Notes under the pieces: model-generated
What the model saw: the letters and a program-made list of their open reading frames with translations, nothing else
Databases searched by the model: none
What the model was told of the DNA's origin: nothing
Program-made: the position numbers and the translations under genes
Assembly (NCBI GenBank): GCA_025963815.1
Contig: JAOQAA010000043.1
Coordinates: 1-11,657, forward strand
Reading direction: 5' to 3'
DNA: 11,657 nucleotides
From: Capsulimonas sp.
Lineage (GTDB): Bacteria > Armatimonadota > Armatimonadia > Armatimonadales > Capsulimonadaceae
Shown: positions 6,345 through 11,657 of the stretch, in pieces
Layout of the letters: each line of letters opens with the position of its first letter
Numbering within the stretch: the stretch's first letter is position 1

Positions 6345-6917
6345 ATGCGCTTGCACACCCGCCTCGCGGCTCTGACAGTCGCCTGCTTCCTCGGAATATC
6401 GGGGACTGCCTCCGCGAAGGCGCATCACAAACCAGCCCACACCGCCAAAGCGCCTTCCAATCCGGATTATAAGTTTATCAAAGCGGCGTACGATTATCGC
6501 AGTTACGGTTTCGTCACGCGAGATTGCAACCGGATCTACAGCTATACGACTCCAGACTATGTGGATACGGACTTGCAAGGCAAACAATACGACAAGACAG
6601 GCTGTCTTAAAGAGGCGTATGCCGCCTTCACTGTCCTAGACCGACGTGAGAGTGAAATTGAAGCGGACTTCAAAAGCCGTGGAGGACAAGAGATATCGAA
6701 TCTCCTGGTGCATAAGGTCACGATCAACAGCTTTACGCTCAAGGGAAATACCGCGGTCGTGATGGAAACACAGAGCCTGCATTCGAATATGCATGGCGTC
6801 ACTGCGGACGGTAAGGATCACGCAGAGTCCCTGAAACTGGCAAACAATGTCTATCGCGATGTTTGGGTGCGCAGCACACAGGGCTGGCTGCAGCAGAGTG
6901 GGACACAGATCAAATAA
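6345..6917 (+). CDS. Secreted NTF2/SnoaL-like protein, paralogue B
   Basis: This 190-residue protein starts at ATG, with AAAGG 10 bases upstream. The signal peptide runs to Ala24 (GTASA cut site), followed by a His/Lys/Ala-rich linker (KAHHKPAHTAKA). The mature domain aligns end to end with paralogue A: IKAAYDYRSYGFVTRD, then VTINSFTLKGNTAVVMET, then NNVYRDVWVRSTQGWLQQ. It carries two cysteines in the mature domain (Cys61 and Cys87) that A lacks, which could form a disulfide after export, and an insertion (HGVTADGKDHAES) near the end. The biochemical function is unknown. It is probably co-transcribed with A. Its stop is 33 bases from the stop of the convergent membrane-protein gene. Confidence 0.8.
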   Translation: MRLHTRLAALTVACFLGISGTASAKAHHKPAHTAKAPSNPDYKFIKAAYDYRSYGFVTRDCNRIYSYTTPDYVDTDLQGKQYDKTGCLKEAYAAFTVLDRRESEIEADFKSRGGQEISNLLVHKVTINSFTLKGNTAVVMETQSLHSNMHGVTADGKDHAESLKLANNVYRDVWVRSTQGWLQQSGTQIK

Positions 6918-6950
6918 CAATGCCGCGCCGCCCATAAAACGCGGTGCTTC

Positions 6951-7364
6951 CTATTGGCCCGCGCTGCGGTCGGCGATGGCCAGGGCGATGGCGGCGAGAG
7001 CGATTTGGGAGGCGGGGCTTTCCAGCTTCTTGCCGTGTCCGGCGAACCAGGACTTGCCTTCGCAGTGGGTGGGGAAGATCATGGCGCTTTGGGGAATGAC
7101 GCCGAGGACGGCCAGGGCGTTTTCGGCGTCTGGAAGCACGGCCCCAACGGCTCCGAGAAACTGTGGGGATTGGACGCCGTAGCGTTTGGCCAGCCAGCCG
7201 AACATGAGCGCCGCGAGCGGCGCCTCAATCTTAATATCGTAGTCCCGGTGTGGGAATAAATCACAGATCAAGTGCGAGGCGATACCGCTCGTGAGCGCGG
7301 GCAGAGGCCGCCGTACGGAGCCGCCAATGGCGGCTCCGACGGCGGCGTGGATACAGACCATCAT
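6951..7364 (-). CDS. Small membrane protein, YdjM-like putative metal-dependent hydrolase
   Basis: This 137-residue protein has three or four hydrophobic stretches and a set of conserved-looking His and Asp residues near them: His6 in the first segment, SHLICDLFPHRD (30-41; His31, Asp35, His39, Asp41), LPDAEN (77-82), and His100 and His110 in FPTHCEGKSWFAGHG. That layout resembles the YdjM (LexA-regulated inner-membrane putative hydrolase) and DUF4184-type families, in which such residues are thought to bind metal. The match is by motif style only and catalysis is unproven. It is somewhat shorter than typical YdjM. The start is one of two adjacent ATGs, with no clear Shine-Dalgarno. It follows DUF1559 copy 2 by 41 bp on the same strand and may be the last gene of that transcript. 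Confidence 0.6.
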   Translation of the reverse strand: MMVCIHAAVGAAIGGSVRRPLPALTSGIASHLICDLFPHRDYDIKIEAPLAALMFGWLAKRYGVQSPQFLGAVGAVLPDAENALAVLGVIPQSAMIFPTHCEGKSWFAGHGKKLESPASQIALAAIALAIADRSAGQ

Positions 7365-7405
7365 AAGCGTGCGGTTACTTTTTTATTCCTGATAGGGTCA
7401 CTTGT

Positions 7406-8230
7406 TTAGAGCGGACTGAACGTCATTGCGTACTTGTCCATCGCGTCCGTTCCCGCAGCCCGTCCCGTGATGCCGGTATCCTGCGGATTCGCGCCCGCGA
7501 AGGCGGTATTGCCGTTCGAAACGGCGCTCGGTCTCAGCCATTTGACATGGCCGTCCGCCGCCAGGAAGTTGGAGCCGTCCGTGTGTCTCCCGGTCGGAGA
7601 ATCGAAGCTGGACTGCGCTGAGTTGTAGCGTCCACCCATCCATCCCGTCGTATAAAGGACTGTGGGGGCGTAAGTGTCCGTCGCGTAGGATGCGTACAAA
7701 GAGCCCTGGGTGCCGACGCCGGCGGGAGAGAGGGAATTGGGGGTCGGGGCGACCGTGAAACTGTTGCTGCCCTCCGACGGATCGGTCATCAGCGCGACGG
7801 CGCCGCGTACTTCGAAGATCTGCACGGTGCTGGCCGGAGCCTGGAGCGATGCGAGCGTTGATGAGCTGGAGAAGTTGGCGTTGAAGGCGTAGGAAATCGG
7901 CTGCAGCAGGCCGTTGGGGCTTGTGGAATCGTCCGGGCATTTGAAAATCCCAGTGCTCTTCACATAAGCATAGATCGGGCCGGCCCAGCCGACGGCGTAG
8001 TTCGGGGTATATCCCGCGGGGAACGTCTCGTCGTTATCCTGGACATACTGCATCAGGCCCAGTCCGATCTGGCGCTCGTTGGAGGCGCAGCTGATTTGGC
8101 GGGCCTTCTCACGAGCCTTGGCGAAAACCGGAAACAGAATAGCGGCGAGAATCGCGATGATGGCTATGACGACGAGGAGCTCGATCAAGGTAAATCCTTG
8201 ACGGCGAGCCGGGGCAGAGCGAAATTGCAT
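7406..8230 (-). CDS. DUF1559 family pseudopilin-like protein (copy 2)
   Basis: This is a 274-residue prepilin-like protein. The leader [12 protein letters not shown] ends in Gly12, followed by FTLIELLVV with Glu17 at +5. The [13 protein letters not shown] block, [23 protein letters not shown], a CPDDS motif and a C-terminal [20 protein letters not shown] follow, all standard DUF1559 features. I start it at ATG 8230 because GGAG lies 6 bases upstream. An in-frame ATG at 8281 would add 17 residues, lacks a ribosome-binding site and overlaps a stem-loop. The stretch from the cleavage site to DETFP is nearly identical to copy 1, while the rest of the protein shares little beyond the end motif. 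The gene lies downstream of a lytic transglycosylase, which would suit a surface appendage that must cross peptidoglycan; that link is inference. Confidence 0.93.
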   Translation of the reverse strand: MQFRSAPARRQGFTLIELLVVIAIIAILAAILFPVFAKAREKARQISCASNERQIGLGLMQYVQDNDETFPAGYTPNYAVGWAGPIYAYVKSTGIFKCPDDSTSPNGLLQPISYAFNANFSSSSTLASLQAPASTVQIFEVRGAVALMTDPSEGSNSFTVAPTPNSLSPAGVGTQGSLYASYATDTYAPTVLYTTGWMGGRYNSAQSSFDSPTGRHTDGSNFLAADGHVKWLRPSAVSNGNTAFAGANPQDTGITGRAAGTDAMDKYAMTFSPL

Positions 8231-8250
8231 GTAGTTCTCCGTGGGCGCAC

Positions 8251-8278
8251 GCCTCGCTTCTTCAAAAAGTCGCGAGGC
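8251..8278 (-). promoter_or_regulatory. Stem-loop in the DUF1559 copy 2 leader
   Basis: A perfect 7-bp inverted repeat (GCCTCGC / GCGAGGC) with a 14-nt loop falls between the transglycosylase stop and the DUF1559 ribosome-binding site. It has no trailing T-run on the minus strand, so an mRNA-processing or stability role is as likely as termination. Copy 1 also has a stem-loop shortly before its start. Confidence 0.4.
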
Positions 8279-8288
8279 CATCGTGATG

Positions 8289-9413
8289 TTAGCGGGCGAT
8301 GCCGCACATCTGCTGATAAAGGGAGCCCACTTTGGCTACGTATCGCTGTGTTTCTCGGTAGGGGGGGACGCCGTGGTATTTGCGCACGGCGCCGGGGCCG
8401 GCGTTGTAGGCGGCCATGGTCAGGCGGAGCTGCTTGAGCGGGATGATCCCCGCGTTGGCCGGCGCGCCGCCGTATTTGTCGAGGTGACCGCGCAGGATGC
8501 GCACGGCCGCCTGGATGTTCTGGATCGGATCGTAAGCGTTGGTGACGCCCATGCCGCGCGCGGTGGACGGCATCAGCTGGCCGAGGCCCTGAGCGCCGGT
8601 GCGTGATGTAGAGTAGATATTGAAGCCCGATTCGGCGATGACCATCGCCATGACCAATCGCGGGTCGACCTGATTCAGATCGCAGTAGAAAAGAATGCTC
8701 GTGGCGATCTTGTCCAGATCGGTTTCCGAAAGGCGCGGGTTATGGCTGCGGATCGCATCGCGGTATGGCCCATAGATAGATAGGGCGCGATCGGTGAGCG
8801 CGGCGATCGGGTGACCTTGCACGCGCGGAACGGGCGGCGGGGCGGCGTAATAGCGCACGGCGGACGGCGCGCCGACACCGGCGACGGGAGTGCTCTGGGC
8901 GTTGCGGTCATAAGAGACGGAGCGTGAGGTGCTGCTGACGCGTCGGGTCCAGCCGGCGATCGCCGCGCGCTCGGACTGGGCGACATCGTATTCCGGCGCG
9001 GCGGAGATCAGCCGCAGTCCATTGGATTCGATACGCGCGCCTGGGGCTTCCACCGACAGCAGGACACGCAGGGTGCATCCCGTATCGATCCAGTCGGCCT
9101 TTTGCAGCGACGCCGGCAGTACCACGGAAATCGAATCGTTACCAATATTCAAAAGAACAGTGCGCTGTCCGTCGGAAACCACTTGGCCGGAGACGGTGGC
9201 TGTTCCTTCCAGCGCCTTGCCCGCGAATTGTGTTGGGTTCTGCTGAATGTCGGCGAGAAGTCGCGCCGTGATCGGCGTCAGAGGCGTCTGGCGCAGCGCG
9301 GTGCGCGCGGAGATGTAGGATGCGGACGGCGCCTGCGGCGCGGCGCTTGCCGGAACGGTTCCGGCGGCGATCATCAGGAAGCAGGCGGCGGCTAGTGTGG
9401 GTTTCAAGGGCAT
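8289..9413 (-). CDS. Secreted SLT-type lytic transglycosylase
   Basis: This 374-residue protein has a signal peptide (cut near Ala24 in PASA). A middle region of about 50-140 ([20 protein letters not shown]...[10 protein letters not shown]) looks like a small beta-barrel of the OB type. A low-complexity linker rich in Ser, Ala and Pro follows (about 145-200). The SLT lysozyme-like domain covers about 215-372: catalytic Glu261 in [21 protein letters not shown] (273-285), [10 protein letters not shown] (334-343) and ETQRYV (354-359), all canonical for family 1 lytic transglycosylases. It cleaves the MurNAc-GlcNAc bond of peptidoglycan to give 1,6-anhydroMurNAc ends. The ATG has GAGGA 7 bases upstream and a good promoter about 35 bases further. 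Next downstream is a pseudopilin gene, so a role in opening the wall for an appendage is possible, as is general wall turnover. Confidence 0.93.
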   Translation of the reverse strand: MPLKPTLAAACFLMIAAGTVPASAAPQAPSASYISARTALRQTPLTPITARLLADIQQNPTQFAGKALEGTATVSGQVVSDGQRTVLLNIGNDSISVVLPASLQKADWIDTGCTLRVLLSVEAPGARIESNGLRLISAAPEYDVAQSERAAIAGWTRRVSSTSRSVSYDRNAQSTPVAGVGAPSAVRYYAAPPPVPRVQGHPIAALTDRALSIYGPYRDAIRSHNPRLSETDLDKIATSILFYCDLNQVDPRLVMAMVIAESGFNIYSTSRTGAQGLGQLMPSTARGMGVTNAYDPIQNIQAAVRILRGHLDKYGGAPANAGIIPLKQLRLTMAAYNAGPGAVRKYHGVPPYRETQRYVAKVGSLYQQMCGIAR

Positions 9414-9453
9414 GGATTTTCCTCGCCAAAAAGCGGATTCCAGTCAACGGTGT

Positions 9454-9482
9454 ATCTTATCATAGTCGGTGTTTGATGTCAA
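9454..9482 (-). promoter_or_regulatory. Sigma-70 promoter of the lytic transglycosylase gene
   Basis: On the minus strand a consensus TTGACA (9477-9482) is followed by a 17-bp spacer and TAAGAT (9454-9459, four of six matches to TATAAT). Initiation would be near 9447, leaving a leader of about 34 bases before the transglycosylase ATG. Confidence 0.6.
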
Positions 9483-9527
9483 GGAAATCAGGGAATAAGA
9501 GTCGATTGCGCTTGTTTTCAGCGTTTG

Positions 9528-9556
9528 TTGACAATGGCTGTTAATTAGGTTATACT
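9528..9556 (+). promoter_or_regulatory. Sigma-70 promoter of the HTH/glycosyltransferase genes
   Basis: TTGACA (9528-9533), a 17-bp spacer and TATACT (9551-9556, five of six matches) form a near-consensus promoter pointing right. Initiation would be near 9563, about 49 bases before the HTH start. Its -35 lies 46 bp from the -35 of the divergent transglycosylase promoter, so one regulator could influence both. Confidence 0.75.
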
Positions 9557-9611
9557 GAAAAACCGAACCAGGAAGCTTCTTCATCACCTTCAGGAGAGAG
9601 AATATATCCGG

Positions 9612-9842
9612 ATGGATTCCGAATCCCGTGAACTGTTGACCGTCGAACAGGCGGCCCAATACCTGCAATTGAGTCAGTCCAGTATTCGCTCTTACATCCG
9701 TCAGGGGAAGCTGAATGCTTTCCGGATCGCCGGAAAGCGCAAAGTATTGATTCCACGCACCGAGCTGCTGAAGCTGCTCGAGCCCGCCCGAGCGGCGGAC
9801 CTCGAAGTGGATGTAGACGTGGCGGATGACGATGACGAATAG
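9612..9842 (+). CDS. Small excisionase-type (MerR-like) HTH DNA-binding protein
   Basis: This 76-residue protein is nearly all one HTH_17/excisionase domain. LLTVEQAAQYLQLSQSSIRSYIRQGKLNAFRIAGKRKVLIPRTELLKLL spans about residues 8-56 in sequential pieces: a helix (VEQAAQYL), a recognition helix (QSSIRSYIRQG), then the wing (AFRIAGKRKVLIPR). The tail (62-76) is strikingly acidic, ending VADDDDE. Such proteins may be phage excisionases or stand-alone regulators of the BldC type. With no integrase or attachment site nearby and its own strong promoter, a regulatory role is more likely. An AGGAG (9592-9596) stands 15 bases before the ATG, with the trailing GAGAG 11 bases away, a longer gap than usual. 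The GT2 gene begins 50 bp downstream, so the HTH protein may control this glycan cluster or the divergent transglycosylase gene. Confidence 0.85.
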   Translation: MDSESRELLTVEQAAQYLQLSQSSIRSYIRQGKLNAFRIAGKRKVLIPRTELLKLLEPARAADLEVDVDVADDDDE

Positions 9843-9846
9843 CGTC

Positions 9847-9862
9847 GCGCCGAATCCGGCGC
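9847..9862 (+). repeat. Small GC-rich stem-loop between HTH and GT2 genes
   Basis: GCGCCG (9847-9852) and CGGCGC (9857-9862) form a perfect 6-bp stem with a tetraloop (AATC), 5 bases after the HTH stop. No T-run follows, so it is at best a weak or partial terminator; it could lower glycosyltransferase expression relative to the HTH gene. Confidence 0.35.
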
Positions 9863-9892
9863 GGCCCCGATTCGCATGGTAACTTTCTCGTT

Positions 9893-10903
9893 ATGACGAC
9901 GCAGTCATCATCTCCCTTCAATTCCACACCTCCCTGTTCTGATCCGTCCGTGTGCGACGTGACTATCTCGATCGTTTCCTACAATACCAGCGGCCCCCTG
10001 CGGGATTGTCTGCAATCGCTCCAAGACCGGCGAGACGAGGGCGAAGCGACCATGGAAGTGGTGGTCGCCGACAATGTCTCCACCGACGACAGCGTGGAGA
10101 TGGTCCGCCGCGAATTCCCCTGGGTGCGCGTCGTCGAGACCGGCGGCAATATCGGCTATGGACGCGCGAACAACGCCGCCCAAGTCGATGCGCGCGGCCG
10201 CTACGCCTTCATTTTGAATTCCGACACCATCGTTCTGCCCGGCGCACTCGCCGCCATGCGCGACTTCATGGATGAACATCCGAAGATCGGCGCCGTCGGC
10301 GCGCAGCTGATCCTCTCGGACGGCAGCACGCAAACTTCCTGCGCCCGCGATCCCAGCCTTATGGCTGTCTGGTGGGAGCAGACCTATCTGGACAAGCTCT
10401 TCCCCAACAACAAAGTCACCGGCAACTATCTGATGACGGACTGGGACTATGGGACTCGCCGTGAAGTCGAGCAAGTGTGCGGCGCATGCTTGTTTGTGCG
10501 CCGCGAAGCGTACACCCAGATCGACGGCTTTGACCCTGCTTTCTTTATGTACTTTGAAGACACCGATTTCTGTATTCGTCTGCGCGGGGCGGGGTGGCCG
10601 ATCTGGTTTATCCCCGAAGCGCACATCCGGCACCTGCTCGGCGCCAGCAGCGGCGCCTGGCGCAGCCGCGCCCGTATGATCGTCTCCTACAACCGCAGCC
10701 GATATTACTACTTCACCCGCTACGGCGGACGGGGGCGCGGCCTCGCCATCAAAGCCATGTGTCTGCTGGGCGCGACGATGCGCAGCATCGCCTGGCACGC
10801 CATTGCCCTCGTCAAACCCTCCGCGCGCGAACAGGCCCGCCTGTTCCGCAAGGTCTGGATCGACACGCTCCGGATGAAGCCTGTGGGGGATGCAGGGGAA
10901 TGA
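9893..10903 (+). CDS. GT2-family glycosyltransferase (rhamnosyltransferase-like, COG1216 type)
   Basis: This 336-residue protein has a GT-A fold. VTISIVSYNT (23-32) is the first nucleotide-sugar-binding strand, VVVADNVSTDDS (56-67) follows, then GGNIGYGRANNAA (84-96), and LNSDT (108-112) takes the place of the metal-binding DXD. GACLFVRREA (197-206) and GFDPAFFMYFEDTDFCIRL (212-230) hold the likely catalytic acidic residues Glu222 and Asp223. This is the layout of WbbL-like rhamnosyltransferases that extend O-antigen, exopolysaccharide or arabinogalactan linkers. The donor sugar is unproven. A helix near the C-terminus (AIKAMCLLGATMRSIAWHAI) may associate with the membrane. No clear Shine-Dalgarno precedes the ATG, and internal GTG codons near residues 20 and 23 cannot be excluded as starts. 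The stop overlaps the next glycosyltransferase by ATGA. Confidence 0.92.
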   Translation: MTTQSSSPFNSTPPCSDPSVCDVTISIVSYNTSGPLRDCLQSLQDRRDEGEATMEVVVADNVSTDDSVEMVRREFPWVRVVETGGNIGYGRANNAAQVDARGRYAFILNSDTIVLPGALAAMRDFMDEHPKIGAVGAQLILSDGSTQTSCARDPSLMAVWWEQTYLDKLFPNNKVTGNYLMTDWDYGTRREVEQVCGACLFVRREAYTQIDGFDPAFFMYFEDTDFCIRLRGAGWPIWFIPEAHIRHLLGASSGAWRSRARMIVSYNRSRYYYFTRYGGRGRGLAIKAMCLLGATMRSIAWHAIALVKPSAREQARLFRKVWIDTLRMKPVGDAGE

Positions 10904-11657
10904 GAATCGCCCTCGACGCACGCACGCTCTCTGGGCGCTACACTGGCGACCGCACCTATTGGCGCGGTCTGATCGGCGCGCTCGCCGAAATCGACCATGA
11001 GAACGAATACTTCGTCTACACGCGCCTGCCCGTGGATGGCGATCCGCCGCCGACGGGGCCGAACTTCACCTGGCGCATTCTCCCGAGCCCCACGCATGAC
11101 GCCGCCTGGATGTCGCTGGCGTTTCCCAAGGCGCTGAAAGCGGATAAAATCGATGTCGCGCATACGCAGTATAATACGCCGCTGCTGGGCGCGCGGTGTC
11201 CCGTGGTCACCACGGTTCATGACATCACGTTTGCTCTATTTCCAGAACATTTTTTGCCGAAGGATCGCTGGATTCTCAATCGTTTTGTCCCCGGATCTAT
11301 GCGGCGGGCGGCGAAGGTGATCGCCGTCTCCGAGAGCACGCGCCGCGATATTCTGCGCACCTACAAGCTGCATATTGAGCCGGACAAAGTGGTGACGACG
11401 CTGCTGGCGGCGGATTCGCGCTTCGCGCCGCCCGTGAACGGGCAGGAATTCGCGCGGGCGGCGTTGAACGAGAAATACGGATTGCGTGGCAAGCCGTATA
11501 TTTTGTCGGTTGGCGTGCTCCAGCCGCGCAAAAACATGCCGCTGCTGCTGGACGCTTTCGCGCTCGCCAAGCTCGGCCCAAAGGCGATCCCGCATCTGCT
11601 GGTCATTGTTGGCAAGCGCGGCTGGAAGAACGAAGATTTGGACGCGCATCTGGCGGA
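10900..11657 (+). CDS. GT4-family glycosyltransferase, 3' end missing
   Basis: An open frame of 252 codons begins at an ATG overlapping the GT2 stop as ATGA, with GGGGGA 10 bases upstream, and runs off the right edge. The N-terminal half has the acceptor-domain pattern of GT4 mannosyl- or glucosyltransferases: RIALDARTLSGRYTGDRTY (residues 2-20), VHDITFALFPEHF (106-118) and AVSEST (142-147). The donor domain starts at KPYILSVGVLQPRKNMPLLL (198-217), the standard VGxxxPRKN motif, and continues into VIVGKRGW (235-242). The GT-B fold, retaining mechanism and nucleotide-sugar donor are family knowledge; specificity is unknown. The missing C-terminal third should contain the E-x7-E motif. Coupled translation with the GT2 gene points to a shared glycan pathway. 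Confidence 0.9.
   Translation, partial: MRIALDARTLSGRYTGDRTYWRGLIGALAEIDHENEYFVYTRLPVDGDPPPTGPNFTWRILPSPTHDAAWMSLAFPKALKADKIDVAHTQYNTPLLGARCPVVTTVHDITFALFPEHFLPKDRWILNRFVPGSMRRAAKVIAVSESTRRDILRTYKLHIEPDKVVTTLLAADSRFAPPVNGQEFARAALNEKYGLRGKPYILSVGVLQPRKNMPLLLDAFALAKLGPKAIPHLLVIVGKRGWKNEDLDAHLA

Noticed and set aside
6918..6950. Bidirectional terminator between convergent genes
   Set aside because: Only a 5-bp stem (CCGCG / CGCGG) plus wobble pairs with a 12-nt loop and no T-run; too weak to call.
8231..8281. Longer N-terminus for DUF1559 copy 2 from ATG 8281
   Set aside because: There is no ribosome-binding site, it would translate through a stem-loop, and it would give an overlong leader before the prepilin cleavage site; ATG 8230 has GGAG at ideal spacing.
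9612..9842. Excisionase gene as a sign of an integrated mobile element
   Set aside because: No integrase, recombinase, attachment-like direct repeat or tRNA nearby, and no visible change in base composition; HTH_17 proteins are often plain regulators.
9908..10921. Open frame of 337 codons on the minus strand, opposite the GT2 gene
   Set aside because: It mirrors the GT2 gene, whose motifs are clear. The translation is rich in Gly, Ala, Arg and His with no domain pattern, as expected for the antisense of GC-rich coding DNA.

Overview
The window is a GC-rich bacterial chromosomal segment carrying eleven complete genes and one truncated gene at each edge. Two genes encode DUF1559 pseudopilin-like proteins with the [13 protein letters not shown]-terminal block and a C-terminal H...HVKW motif. 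In my experience that form is typical of Armatimonadota (Capsulimonas-like) and related Planctomycetes. The taxonomic guess is an inference from protein style, not from a marker gene. I see no rRNA, tRNA, CRISPR array, transposase or integrase.

Left block (1-4258, minus strand): a sugar-utilisation locus. Read in the direction of transcription it runs ROK-family regulator, DUF1559 pseudopilin, XylE-type sugar/H+ symporter, then a BadF/BadG-type N-acetylglucosamine kinase cut by the window edge. The ROK gene has a perfect consensus sigma-70 promoter (TTGACA, 17 bp, TATAAT). A perfect 8-bp inverted repeat sits directly over the predicted transcription start, the arrangement expected for autorepression. 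Together the genes suggest uptake and phosphorylation of a hexose or amino sugar under ROK control, with a pilin-like surface protein in the same locus.

Middle block (4311-6917, plus strand): an intergenic region with a 14-bp palindrome and a 10-bp stem-loop leads into a DEDDh 3'-5' exonuclease-like gene, which overlaps a classical SDR oxidoreductase by 17 bp. Two tandem paralogous genes for secreted NTF2/SnoaL-like proteins follow.

Third block (6951-9482, minus strand): a secreted SLT lytic transglycosylase with a good promoter, a second DUF1559 pseudopilin, and a small histidine/aspartate-rich membrane protein resembling YdjM-type hydrolases.

Right block (9528-11657, plus strand): a second strong promoter fires divergently from the transglycosylase promoter and drives a small excisionase-type HTH protein. 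A GT2 glycosyltransferase and a GT4 glycosyltransferase follow, the last two overlapping by ATGA. This looks like the start of an exopolysaccharide or cell-surface glycan cluster.

Several starts were chosen from ribosome-binding sites rather than from maximal reading-frame length (4393, 8230). Two genes appear to use TTG starts. Nothing here is a clearly new defence or mobile system. The most testable novelties are the ROK promoter/operator, the pseudopilin inside a sugar locus, and the paired NTF2-like secreted proteins.
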